NCBI RefSeq assembly: GCF_900114715.1
Contig: NZ_FOTY01000002.1
Location: 124,001 to 188,000 of the forward strand
Reading direction: 5' to 3'
Origin: Salibacterium qingdaonense
GTDB lineage: Bacteria > Bacillota > Bacilli > Bacillales > Marinococcaceae
Length of the DNA stretch: 64,000 bases
How positions within the stretch are numbered: position 1 is the first letter of the stretch; the number at the start of each line of letters is the position of its first letter. The position numbers were made by a program, and so were the translations under genes. The notes beneath the pieces were generated by a model, which saw only the letters and a list, made by a program, of their open reading frames with translations, did not search any database and was not told where the DNA came from. Shown here piece by piece: positions 1 to 8,133 of this stretch.

Positions 1-2
1 AT

Positions 3-575
3 TTTGGGATTAATGGCCAGGTGTTGTGGATGACAGCGAACGGCATTGATTATTCTCCTGTTTCTACAGAATCTTTTCAGGGACAAGAAGCCATTGGGCA
101 CGCTATGACACTACCAAGGGATTATGCCAGCGAGAGTGATATTAAGGTCGTTTTATTAGAGCTTTGTGAAGAGGTGGGTTTCCGTACGAGAAATTCACAT
201 TTGATGGGGATCACCATTTCCGTAAGTATAGTTGGCGCAGATTTTAATTTCCCCACCGGTTTTCATCGACAAACGAAATCCCCGGAACCCACTAACAGTA
301 CGATGGATTTATATCACATAGCGTCTGAATTGCTTCTGAAGTATTGGAACCGAAACCCCATCAGAAAAATCGGCGTCACCTTATCACAGTTAAGTCCAGA
401 CGACATGTGGCAATTGAATCTATTTGCAGACAGAGAGAAGAAATTAAACATTGGCTACACGATGGACGATATCAAAAACCGTTTTGGATCAACTGCTGTT
501 GTACGTGCTTCTTCATTAACGAGTGCCGGACAAGCTCTTGAGAGGTCACAAAAAATTGGGGGACATTACCAATGA
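3..575 (+). CDS. uvrX: UvrX-type Y-family DNA polymerase, C-terminal part (cut by window edge)
   Basis: The open frame runs in from the window start and ends with KIGGHYQ and TGA, the usual tail of UvrX/YqjW lesion-bypass polymerases. The visible part begins with FGINGQVLWMTANGIDYSPV and covers the thumb/little-finger region that contacts DNA; the palm and catalytic residues lie upstream, outside the window. The internal GTG at 21 is not a believable start because the frame is open before it. The gene points toward the recombinase element that starts within about 50 bp. A second, broken uvrX lies on the other side of the element in the opposite orientation, so these are not simply two halves of one gene. 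Family call is firm, completeness unknown. Confidence 0.75.
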   Translation, partial: FGINGQVLWMTANGIDYSPVSTESFQGQEAIGHAMTLPRDYASESDIKVVLLELCEEVGFRTRNSHLMGITISVSIVGADFNFPTGFHRQTKSPEPTNSTMDLYHIASELLLKYWNRNPIRKIGVTLSQLSPDDMWQLNLFADREKKLNIGYTMDDIKNRFGSTAVVRASSLTSAGQALERSQKIGGHYQ

Positions 576-627
576 AATAAATGCCTCCAAAAGGGTGAAG
601 CATGGAGCCTATGCACTATAAACCAAT

Positions 628-1161
628 TCAAGTGAAATCGGGATCCAGATCATCCTTTCCCCCTTCCAATAACTCAGAGGTATCTATACCATGAATATGC
701 AGTTTACGCAAAGCTTTCAAGTGAACATAAAGCAGTTTTTGATGCCGTGCTTTAAGTTCCTCATAGTCCTGTCTATAAACGAGGGACCGACTTTTTTCTT
801 TTTCCAATGCTTTTTCAAGACGTGCCCTTTTGTTTTCACTTTTGTTCCATTGTGTTTCTAAGTGGGTTATTTGATCTTCCAGATATTTTGTTCGCTGTAA
901 ATGTAATTCACACTTATCATTATTTCGTTCTTGTGATGATTCAAGCCAGGCAGGATCCCATAATGAACGAAGGTGTGGTTTATATAATACCGCACGGCTC
1001 AACTCCGAAACCTCGGCTAATTTGGCGGCACTGATTTGAACGTTCACCCCTTCTAAATCCCTGAGGTATTGCAGAGCCCAATTTACACGTTCTATGCTGT
1101 CTTCTCGTTTTTCCTGTTGTAACCGACGCAATCCTTCATTTGCCATCTGAATCACTCCCAA
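628..1161 (-). CDS. tnpC: TnpC-like / DUF6262 coiled-coil transposition protein
   Basis: A 177-residue protein, last of the four element genes, overlapping the preceding recombinase by 10 bp. Residues about 60-145 are charged and heptad-like (YLEDQITHLETQWNKSENKR onward), predicting a long coiled coil; the N-terminal 55 residues look like a small helical DNA-binding region. Proteins of this kind (TnpC of Tn554, DUF6262) sit behind tandem tyrosine recombinases and influence orientation or efficiency of transposition. It is longer than Tn554 TnpC (125 residues). An internal ATG at 1146 (MANEGL) is an alternative start. Role is inferred from context and architecture. Confidence 0.65.
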   Translation of the reverse strand: MGVIQMANEGLRRLQQEKREDSIERVNWALQYLRDLEGVNVQISAAKLAEVSELSRAVLYKPHLRSLWDPAWLESSQERNNDKCELHLQRTKYLEDQITHLETQWNKSENKRARLEKALEKEKSRSLVYRQDYEELKARHQKLLYVHLKALRKLHIHGIDTSELLEGGKDDLDPDFT

Positions 1162-2813
1162 TCTGGAGGAAGATGATAATGGTTAAGTTTCTTTTGAACA
1201 TTTTCCTCTTTAAAGTATTCCATTCCGTTTTCACAAATGGACAGAATGCGTTCAACATAGCTAACATTCCGTATGGCATTTTCAAAATGAGCTGCCCTTC
1301 TAGAATCCTCTGCCGTTCGTTCGACGACATCTTTCCAATAAGCATGCTCGGCTTTGTAATCCTCGTAGTATTCAAGCTTTGGTACAAACCAATCACAGGC
1401 ATAGCACTCAAAATGAATAGAAGTCCCTTTTGGGTTGCAACCAGCAATGTCACTGCAGATGCCAACCCCTTTCTTCCCGTTAGCTTCCCAGGTGAGGTAT
1501 CGTCTTTGATCTTTGGCCAGCTGTTTTGTTGTTCGCTCATCTAAATTCAGAATTTTCCCTCGAAATTCAACAGGACTCTCTTTAGGTTTTCGTAATCCTG
1601 AAATATTTTGATGAATGGTTTTGTGTTGTTCCACTAATTGATGTGTATAATATTTTGTCATGGATTCATTTTTGTGTCCGGTCAAACGTCGAACTTGCTC
1701 CGTGGTATAACCAATCGTATACATGCGGTCGGTTACAGCATGGTGCCGAAACTGGTGAGTGGTGGGGACAACCAGTTTATCTTGTTTACTGCGAAAATCT
1801 AATATCACCGAAAGCTGTTTAAAGAGAGCATTTACTTTTGGTCCTTTCCAATTTATAAGAGAATTTTTTAAATTGCGGCCAATTTGCATTTTTGGACGGC
1901 CACCGTTTTCTTCTACAAAACTCCAATGGCGGACAATGAATAAGTAATCGGATTTGATGTTCTTAGGGATACCATACGTATTAATTAATTCTTCAGTTTG
2001 ACGTTGAAGTTTACGAATCAAATCCACAACATATCTGCCGTGTCCGGCATAAGCAACAGGGATGATTTTTTGTTCTTCGCTTTGATAACCTCCGCTTTGC
2101 TTAAAGGTTGGGATTTGAATCGTATATTCACTATAAAAGGATTTCAGGCAGTCACGTTTCATTGAAAGTACCTCAGAAATCCGGTTGGGATAGGAACGTA
2201 GAAGCCAGTACATGGTGCGAAATTCAAGAGGTATTTGTAGTGTTTCGTCTTTCATAGCTTGGTCCCATGAATGAAGAACTTCTTTAGGCAAGGTTGGCTT
2301 TAGTTGTTTATTTTGGTATTGCTTAAATGGATTGATGTCTTTAGTAGGGACAGTATTAGTCATCTCGGAAAAATCACTTAATTTCATGAAAAAATCTTGG
2401 AGAGCTGCATAAGTTACCTGCTTTGTATTCTCAGACTTATTGGACAACCGTAAATAGTGTTCAAAGCCATTGATGTGAGCACGATTAATCTCTTGTAGGG
2501 GTATGTCAGGATTCATTTGAGATATAAACTGCAGGAAATCTGCGATTTTATAACAATTCTTTTGGGTATGGCTGACTGAACCTCTGGATAACAAAGCATA
2601 ATACTTTACCCAATCTTTATAATAATGTGGCACTTGGTGAAATGGAATCGTATAACTACCCTTTGGTAAAGAATTATTGTGTTTTTTGCTATAGTACCAG
2701 GAGTTATCTTCGAATTGAAAAGAACCGAGTTGACCAATGCTTCTAATCAATAATGTTTTTAAATTCTTTGTATAATCTTTACGGAGATTGTAACCACGCT
2801 TACTAGAATTCAT
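1152..2813 (-). CDS. tyrosine recombinase, third of the trio
   Basis: 553 residues. The catalytic domain shows the arginine in SYPNRISEVLSMKRDCL (near residue 210), the HQFRH box, LTGHKNES and the nucleophile region MTKYYTHQ, in the order expected of phage-integrase family enzymes. An N-terminal SAM-like core-binding domain precedes it. The C-terminal 150 residues carry a cysteine cluster (ICSDIAGCN, then HFECYACDWF) that may bind zinc. The gene overlaps tnpB by 11 bp and the TnpC-like gene by 10 bp, so translation is probably coupled. Classical Tn554 has two recombinases, so this third one makes the element resemble recombinase-in-trio elements. Confidence 0.8.
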   Translation of the reverse strand: MNSSKRGYNLRKDYTKNLKTLLIRSIGQLGSFQFEDNSWYYSKKHNNSLPKGSYTIPFHQVPHYYKDWVKYYALLSRGSVSHTQKNCYKIADFLQFISQMNPDIPLQEINRAHINGFEHYLRLSNKSENTKQVTYAALQDFFMKLSDFSEMTNTVPTKDINPFKQYQNKQLKPTLPKEVLHSWDQAMKDETLQIPLEFRTMYWLLRSYPNRISEVLSMKRDCLKSFYSEYTIQIPTFKQSGGYQSEEQKIIPVAYAGHGRYVVDLIRKLQRQTEELINTYGIPKNIKSDYLFIVRHWSFVEENGGRPKMQIGRNLKNSLINWKGPKVNALFKQLSVILDFRSKQDKLVVPTTHQFRHHAVTDRMYTIGYTTEQVRRLTGHKNESMTKYYTHQLVEQHKTIHQNISGLRKPKESPVEFRGKILNLDERTTKQLAKDQRRYLTWEANGKKGVGICSDIAGCNPKGTSIHFECYACDWFVPKLEYYEDYKAEHAYWKDVVERTAEDSRRAAHFENAIRNVSYVERILSICENGMEYFKEENVQKKLNHYHLPPDWE

Positions 2814-5013
2814 GTTTTGGGATCCTTTCTTTCATAAATTTTTCGAGTTTTGTAATCGTATCATGGTATAGAGATAGAAGGTGATATTCTGATTGGTAGT
2901 CTCGATAACTTTCATAATTTTCTATTCCTTGCTTTTTCATCTGTTCCACCATACTGTTTATATAAATTTGCTGTTCCTCATGAAGTTTGCGCCACATGGG
3001 TAATTTCTGCGGGCCGGTTAAAAGAAGGGAACAACCGACACAGGAACGTTTTTTACAGGGGCCAAAGGAAACGTGTTTTAAACAACTCCCATGCCCTTCA
3101 GGTGTTTCTCGTGAACCCAGCATTATCTCTTTTTTCAATTGATCAATTTCTTGAGGGGTGTAAGATTCTCGAATATCTTTATCAACAGTATCAAAAAGTT
3201 GTTCAAAAAGCTGCTGATCTAATTCGGCAATTTTCAAGGCATCGACATCTTGATAATACTGCCGGGTTGTTTTTTCCACCATGTGCCCCAAAATTTCACC
3301 AACATCGGAAAGATTACTGCCCTCATTTAAAAGCTTGACAGCCAAGGTCTTTCTACATTGATGATTGGAATAATGCCATAACTCGCCTGAGTTATCTGTG
3401 ATTTGATGCCTTCGTATGCAAGAATTTATGGAACTGGAAATAGTTGTGCCAAGAGGCAGGGTAACCTGCTTATCGTGGGTATGACCCTTTTTGGAGAAGG
3501 TAACAAATATATATGGAGTTTTGCCAGCATCTCTTAGATATTCTGTTTCTTTTATTTGATGCTTGATGATATCCACCATTTCGTTACTAAGAACAGGAAT
3601 CTTATGGTGATCTTCTAAGCCGAGACGTCTGCGATGTTTTAAAGTTTTGTGAGTTAAGAAATGGAGATAATAAATATTTTCTTTGTTATTGTAGGTTAGA
3701 CAATCTTCTTTTAGGTGTAATACCTCTGAAGCCCTCATACCAGTGTTCATCATAATAAGCCATATACGCTGGACGGACGGAGAACATTCATGAATTACAC
3801 TGGTTAATTGTTCTGTTACAGCCTCCGGAATATATTGAGCATTTTTTACAAACCTATTGATATTATGGAACCTAAAACGACGGAAAGGATTTTTTAATGT
3901 TTCTTCATCTCTTTTTGACTTTAACCAATCGAAAAGGAGTCTAGATTCAGAGATAGAAGCTTGGATACTTTTAAGGCTATACTTTTTCGTTCCCGATTTT
4001 GTTTTCATCTCTTGTAAGACATCTATAAGTCTGAGGACATCAACATAATTGACTTCTAGGAACGATTTACACTCTGGTAATATCAATTCAAGACCATTTG
4101 CGATACGTCTTATATGATAAAACCTCCGAGATATCGTCTTTGGTGCTTCACCTTTTTTATACCAGTCATGTAGGTATTGTTGGATTTCCAGTTTTATATG
4201 ATGGTTTATATTATTAAAGTCAAGAGAAACGGTGCGTTGGAGCTGGACATCGCGTTGAAACAATATCCATTGGAATTGACCTAGTTTCATATTAAATTGT
4301 TCCTTTTCGCTTTTATACTTGCTTTCCCAGTAATGTAAAACGTTCATAAAAACTTTGCGTTGACTGTCATCTAATAAACGATAAGAGATGGTGGTAGAGA
4401 AGGATTTTCTACAAAGACTACTGTAACTTACTCTCTTACCACCTTGAAATAATTCTCCAGCGCAAAAATGAAGATAGGCTGTAAATGGTTTATCTAATTT
4501 TGACATAGCTAAATGTAAAAAACGGCTTAATGATAGTGTTTTATAAATTTTATGAACTTCATCACAGGAATTTTTGTTAAATGCTCTTGTAAGGTTGGGC
4601 AATAGAACTTTTTTGTATAGATGATTTTCTGCTTCATCAAATAATTTTTTGAATTTTCTTACATATGTTTTATTATTTCTTCGATGAATAAAGTTACAAA
4701 ATCGTTGTTTCGTAAAGTATTTTCCCGAAATCATAAAAGACTGACCACAATGATTAAAGTAATCTAGAAATAATGGACGGTATGCTGTCTCACTTAGGAG
4801 GAACAATATAAAGGGAGTGTTAAGATTGTAATCATCAGCAAGTTTATGAATAGCTGCCGTATCTTTATATAACAATGATTCTTCAAAATCTTCAATCAAT
4901 TGCGAGAGTTGTTTATACCCTTCTTTCCAATTGTTGATTGCAAGAACAGTATTGTTGACGGAAATGATGTAATTTGTAGAACTATTCTGTTCAATGAGTT
5001 TAATTTTCGTCAT
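2803..5013 (-). CDS. tnpB: TnpB-like tyrosine recombinase
   Basis: 736 residues, about 100 more than Tn554 TnpB. The catalytic set is visible: MNTGMRASEVLHLKED (arginine near 430), HQCRKTLAVKLLNEG, ILGHMVEKTT and RQYYQDVD with the likely nucleophilic tyrosine. A C-terminal cysteine-rich stretch (HGSCLKHVSFGPCKKRSC followed by VGC) looks like a zinc-binding module and is typical of this subfamily. It overlaps tnpA by 14 bp and the next recombinase by 11 bp. The enzyme is expected to act with TnpA in site-specific insertion and excision. Confidence 0.85.
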   Translation of the reverse strand: MTKIKLIEQNSSTNYIISVNNTVLAINNWKEGYKQLSQLIEDFEESLLYKDTAAIHKLADDYNLNTPFILFLLSETAYRPLFLDYFNHCGQSFMISGKYFTKQRFCNFIHRRNNKTYVRKFKKLFDEAENHLYKKVLLPNLTRAFNKNSCDEVHKIYKTLSLSRFLHLAMSKLDKPFTAYLHFCAGELFQGGKRVSYSSLCRKSFSTTISYRLLDDSQRKVFMNVLHYWESKYKSEKEQFNMKLGQFQWILFQRDVQLQRTVSLDFNNINHHIKLEIQQYLHDWYKKGEAPKTISRRFYHIRRIANGLELILPECKSFLEVNYVDVLRLIDVLQEMKTKSGTKKYSLKSIQASISESRLLFDWLKSKRDEETLKNPFRRFRFHNINRFVKNAQYIPEAVTEQLTSVIHECSPSVQRIWLIMMNTGMRASEVLHLKEDCLTYNNKENIYYLHFLTHKTLKHRRRLGLEDHHKIPVLSNEMVDIIKHQIKETEYLRDAGKTPYIFVTFSKKGHTHDKQVTLPLGTTISSSINSCIRRHQITDNSGELWHYSNHQCRKTLAVKLLNEGSNLSDVGEILGHMVEKTTRQYYQDVDALKIAELDQQLFEQLFDTVDKDIRESYTPQEIDQLKKEIMLGSRETPEGHGSCLKHVSFGPCKKRSCVGCSLLLTGPQKLPMWRKLHEEQQIYINSMVEQMKKQGIENYESYRDYQSEYHLLSLYHDTITKLEKFMKERIPKHEF

Positions 5014-6163
5014 AATTACATCCTTTCTTTTTTTCTAAAATAACAGGCTCTATTCGATCCATGATTTTCCGTTTTTGTTGCATAGAATACCCTTTTTCAT
5101 AGGGCTGGATGCTTCGTTCACTTTTCCATCCTAATTCCTCATTAATAAATGTTTTTGTTATACCAAGTTCAGGATGATCTCGCATCAATTCAACAAGTTG
5201 TTGAGCCCTGGAGCTTCGTCCACTGTGAGTTCGAATTTCTGATTTTGTTAATCCAGCCTTTTCTCCGGCATTTTTCAAAATACGAAGAAAATTTCTTGGT
5301 TTCAGTGGTTTTCCCATGTGCTTTCCTTTTGAGTTAAGAAATAAATAGTCCAACTCCAGTATGTTTACTTCAGATCGTTCTGTACCCATATATGTTTGAA
5401 TCATTTCAGCAAGAGACTGGTAAATATAGAGAGTACGCTCAGTAGTTTTGGCTTGGGAGCGATTTTCAATATTTTGCTCTCTTACGATTTCAAGGGAGGG
5501 ATTGAAAGGGTCAAAATGATAAATTTTTAATCCAAGAATTTCTCCAATACGCATACCGGTTTCGACACTGAGCACAAAAACAATTTTGTCTCTTAAGGAA
5601 GGCAAATTACTTTGAATGGATTTATACTCTTGTTCAGAATACCACTTGAGATGATTTCGTTTTCTTCGATAAGTGACTCTGGATAGGAGCGTTTCTTCAA
5701 TGTCAAACTGCCATATCTGGCCATAAAGCAGCTTGGTATTAACTAACGGGGCCTGCCTGGTTCTTTTACTACTGTAAAGAACGGGATTAGTGGAAACTTT
5801 TTTTTCATCTTCTAACCAGTGATAAAAAGACTTTAATACAGTAATATAGGTATTTAAGGCTGTAAAAGTCAATCTACTTTCATAGTTGATTACTTTTTCC
5901 CCTAAGCCAAGAAGCTCTTTTATATATTCTTCAATAACACGTTTGCTTGTTACTTGTCTGTAATGTAGCCTATTAGCCTTTAAAAAGCGAAAATATCGTA
6001 GAAGGGCATAAGCATAGCGCTCGCCCGTCAAATAACTATTTACACTAATAAAGTCTAACCAAAGACAAGCGTCTTGAATGGGAATACCATCTTCAGTAAT
6101 CATATATCTTATGTCATTGTTATCCTGAGCTATTTCAACATGAATGCCATAAGTGATCTTCAC
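5000..6163 (-). CDS. tnpA: TnpA-like tyrosine recombinase
   Basis: 387 residues, close to Tn554 TnpA. Signature residues are in SVETGMRIGEILGLK (arginine near 205), IRTHSGRSSRAQQL (HxxR box near 318) and ERSIQPYEKGY (tyrosine near 354); the last motif is highly characteristic of the TnpA branch. GTG is the start, with AAGGAGG 11 bp upstream. It is the first gene of the four-gene element operon, and its 130-bp leader reaches the element end within the broken uvrX gene. It is expected to carry out strand exchange at the attachment core. Confidence 0.88.
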   Translation of the reverse strand: MKITYGIHVEIAQDNNDIRYMITEDGIPIQDACLWLDFISVNSYLTGERYAYALLRYFRFLKANRLHYRQVTSKRVIEEYIKELLGLGEKVINYESRLTFTALNTYITVLKSFYHWLEDEKKVSTNPVLYSSKRTRQAPLVNTKLLYGQIWQFDIEETLLSRVTYRRKRNHLKWYSEQEYKSIQSNLPSLRDKIVFVLSVETGMRIGEILGLKIYHFDPFNPSLEIVREQNIENRSQAKTTERTLYIYQSLAEMIQTYMGTERSEVNILELDYLFLNSKGKHMGKPLKPRNFLRILKNAGEKAGLTKSEIRTHSGRSSRAQQLVELMRDHPELGITKTFINEELGWKSERSIQPYEKGYSMQQKRKIMDRIEPVILEKKKGCNYDEN

Positions 6164-6218
6164 TAATTATAAAACCTCCTTAAATACGTATCGTGTACAA
6201 TCTTTTTTCTGTATACGA

Positions 6219-6611
6219 TTAATATCGACTTGTCTTACAACATATTAAGAAAAAATTGTAAACTATTAGATATCGTTGATGTAATGATAACAGAACATCA
6301 ACGCTGTACGGCTCCACCTGGTCGCTGATAGATTCGAAAACAGCGGCGATTTCGACGGAGGCATCGAGATAAGTCTGCATGCGCGGCTGAATGACGGTAA
6401 GACGCGGGCATTTATTCTCCGCTTCCCACAGAGCCTCTGCTGTCTGCACTCCCCACTTTTTTGCTTCCGGACAGGCGGCCAGAATCACACCGCTTCGAAT
6501 CTCCGGGTCCCCTGCGACCACTACAGGATGTTCCTCCAGATCCGGCCGGAAAACTTTTTCGAGGCTGGCGTAAAAAGACTGCATATCGATAAGAAAAACA
6601 GTACGTTCCAT
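6219..6611 (-). pseudogene. uvrX: 5' fragment of uvrX, interrupted at the catalytic SVDE motif
   Basis: The first about 105 codons encode a normal Y-family polymerase N-terminus: FLIDMQSFYASLEK (metal-binding aspartate), VVVAGDPEIRSGVILAACPE and DQVEPYSVD. Family members continue SVDEAF with the catalytic Asp-Glu pair; here homology ends right after the Asp at 6297 and the frame runs 26 codons into element DNA before a stop. Start is ATG at 6611 with GGAG 8 bp upstream. The product would lack most of the palm, thumb and little finger and must be inactive. The continuation of this gene is not found at the other end of the element. Confidence 0.85.
6275..6302. other. putative recombination core at element/uvrX junction
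   Basis: Perfect 8-bp arms GTTGATGT and ACATCAAC enclose a 12-nt spacer. The right arm overlaps the uvrX codons for S-V-D; the left arm lies inside the element. This is the layout of a tyrosine-recombinase core site in which the element end imitates the target. Tn554 itself uses a GATGTA core, and GATGTA occurs at 6278-6283. Inference from sequence only. Confidence 0.5.
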
Positions 6612-6669
6612 ATTCAACGCTCCATTGTACGTGTTGTACGTTTTAGTATAAGGGAACTTATGTTCTTCA

Positions 6670-7338
6670 TCAAGGAGAAGGTTTTTCTAATGGTGCCAGG
6701 GACCTCCACTCTTCATTCGGCGGCAGCTGCAGCTCCTCAACCGGAGATCCGCTGCGGTTTACCCAGACGGTAGTAAAGCCGAATGCTTCTGCCCCGCTGA
6801 TATCCCACCCGTTACTTGATAAGAAAGTGATATCAGACCGGTGGACGGGGACATTATCAAGAATAAGCTGGTAGGAGGCAGGGGACGGTTTATACTGCTT
6901 CACATCATCCACACTGAGAACAGAATCAATATAGGAACGAATACCGCCGTAACGCAGCAGTGGTTCCAACATGCTCCGTGTACCATTGCTGAATACGATC
7001 ACGGTGCTGCCTTTATTTTTCAGGGTCTGCAGAACACGGCTGCTCTCGGGAAACAGTTCAAGCGATTGGTAGGCTTCCAGCAGCGCAGTTTCCGTGCTGG
7101 CGGACAGTGTAGTACCGGCTGCGGCCGCTGCATAGCGAAGTGCGTCCCGCGTTACGTGTTCAAAGGAGCGGTATTTACCCATAGCCTGGCGGAGAAATGT
7201 GTATTGTATCTGTTTTTCCCTCCAGATTCTGCTTAATGTTTCTCCTTTTTCTGGTACTGCCTGATCGCACGCTGCAGTGATGGAATGAACATCGAACAAA
7301 GTGCCGTATACATCGAACACATACGTAGAAGATGGCAT
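6670..7338 (-). CDS. HAD-superfamily type II haloacid dehalogenase
   Basis: 222 residues. Motif I is YVFDVYGTLFDVHS with the nucleophilic aspartate near residue 9; motif II is VIVFSNGT (Ser-Asn-Gly); the lysine lies in VKQYKPSPASYQ; motif III is FLSSNGWDISGAEAFGF. This order and the SSNxWD motif are those of L-2-haloacid dehalogenases, which hydrolyse 2-haloacids through an aspartyl ester; many chromosomal members have unknown substrates. RBS AAAGGGGGT precedes ATG. It stands alone, downstream-facing the broken uvrX gene 58 bp away and divergent from the small gene at 7556. Confidence 0.85.
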   Translation of the reverse strand: MPSSTYVFDVYGTLFDVHSITAACDQAVPEKGETLSRIWREKQIQYTFLRQAMGKYRSFEHVTRDALRYAAAAAGTTLSASTETALLEAYQSLELFPESSRVLQTLKNKGSTVIVFSNGTRSMLEPLLRYGGIRSYIDSVLSVDDVKQYKPSPASYQLILDNVPVHRSDITFLSSNGWDISGAEAFGFTTVWVNRSGSPVEELQLPPNEEWRSLAPLEKPSP

Positions 7339-7555
7339 TATTTTTTACCCCCTTTTTCTGTACCGTTTCCCGTTTTCTTCTGTAATCATGCATCGAGGTC
7401 GTTTGAACGTGAATCGATCTATAAAGACAAATCCGTTTTACCGGAACCTTTATTTCAGAGTACCGGTGCATGTCTGACATTTAAGATTTAATGTTTAAAA
7501 TTATTTCAGCGGGGAACGCAGATAAAAGGACGCAATCAATTGAAGGAGGCTTACG

Positions 7556-7846
7556 ATGAAGATTGACAAAATATTTTTAGGAAAAGATGAACGAGTTGTA
7601 TTTGATACCGCCGAACTGACGGTTAAAAATAATGATCCGGAGCAGTGGGAAGCAGTCCTTTACGGCGTGGAAAACCAGCGCTTTTTTATGGAAGCGCTCC
7701 GCGACAGCCGTAAAGAACATTTGATTTTTGAAACCGAAAAAGGCACAATGGACGGCATGGTGGCAGTGGAAGGCCTTGATCCCGCCAGTACCGAAAATGT
7801 AGTGACCCTTACCGGTGCCAGTACATTGAATGGCTACAAACAATAA
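7556..7846 (+). CDS. conserved-looking 96-residue protein of unknown function
   Basis: A small acidic soluble protein with no signal peptide or membrane segment; it has regular beta-rich alternation and the short stretch VENQRFFMEALRDSRKEH in the middle. RBS AAGGAGG lies 6 bp before ATG, and a strong terminator follows within 15 bp, so this is a monocistronic gene. I do not recognise a family. It precedes the ATP-grasp pair but is separated from it by the terminator. Confidence 0.7.
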   Translation: MKIDKIFLGKDERVVFDTAELTVKNNDPEQWEAVLYGVENQRFFMEALRDSRKEHLIFETEKGTMDGMVAVEGLDPASTENVVTLTGASTLNGYKQ

Positions 7847-7859
7847 ACAAAAAGAAGTA

Positions 7860-7893
7860 CCCCGGGCTGTTTTTTTACAGCCCGGGGTTTTTT
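7860..7893 (+). terminator. intrinsic terminator
   Basis: Ten-bp GC-rich stem (CCCCGGGCTG with CAGCCCGGGG) and a run of six T directly after, 14 bp beyond the stop of the 96-residue gene. Confidence 0.92.
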
Positions 7894-7916
7894 ATCAGAT
7901 GGAAAAGTATAGAATG

Positions 7917-8027
7917 TCAGCGTTTTGGTTTCAGTTCCAGCATCCAGCTGCCCGAGGTTTCTTCCCGTGTGAATTCGGGCAGCAGACTGCCCTTCGCACC
8001 CGCTCCAGAACCTGTTGCAGCTTTCAA
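7917..8027 (-). CDS. possible 36-residue protein
   Basis: A minus-strand frame starts at TTG with a GAGG-type RBS 8 bp upstream and ends in TGA before the terminator hairpin. The product is MKAATGSGAGAKGSLLPEFT and then 16 more residues ending ELKPKR. The only other structure in this 240-bp gap is a 9-bp inverted repeat (7947-7955 and 7975-7983) that lies inside the frame. Coding potential rests on RBS and composition alone, so this stays tentative. Confidence 0.3.
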   Translation of the reverse strand: MKAATGSGAGAKGSLLPEFTREETSGSWMLELKPKR

Positions 8028-8133
8028 GGGTACTTCCTCTTTTCTTTATAAAAACAACTCATAAAGTTCTGCATTCCCGGTAAAAATAGCATTATGCAAA
8101 CAGCTAAAAGCGATAAAAAGGGGATGCGGAAAT

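Larger units (their letters stand above)
576..6296 (-). mobile_element. Tn554/RIT-like element with three tyrosine recombinases and a TnpC-type protein
   Basis: Four minus-strand genes with 10-14 bp overlaps fill the segment: TnpA-, TnpB- and a third tyrosine recombinase followed by a coiled-coil TnpC/DUF6262-type protein. There is no cargo gene. The right end is well defined, since uvrX homology stops after the codons for SVD at 6297. An 8-bp inverted repeat, GTTGATGT at 6275-6282 and ACATCAAC at 6295-6302, straddles this junction with a 12-nt spacer and resembles a tyrosine-recombinase core site. The left end is only bracketed between the uvrX stop at 575 and the last gene at 628. The segment is visibly richer in A+T than the rest of the window, in keeping with acquisition. 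Confidence 0.7.

Noticed and set aside
6612-6650. LexA/SOS box before the broken uvrX
   Set aside because: Repeated CGTAC words occur there but do not form the CGAAC-N4-GTTCG pattern.
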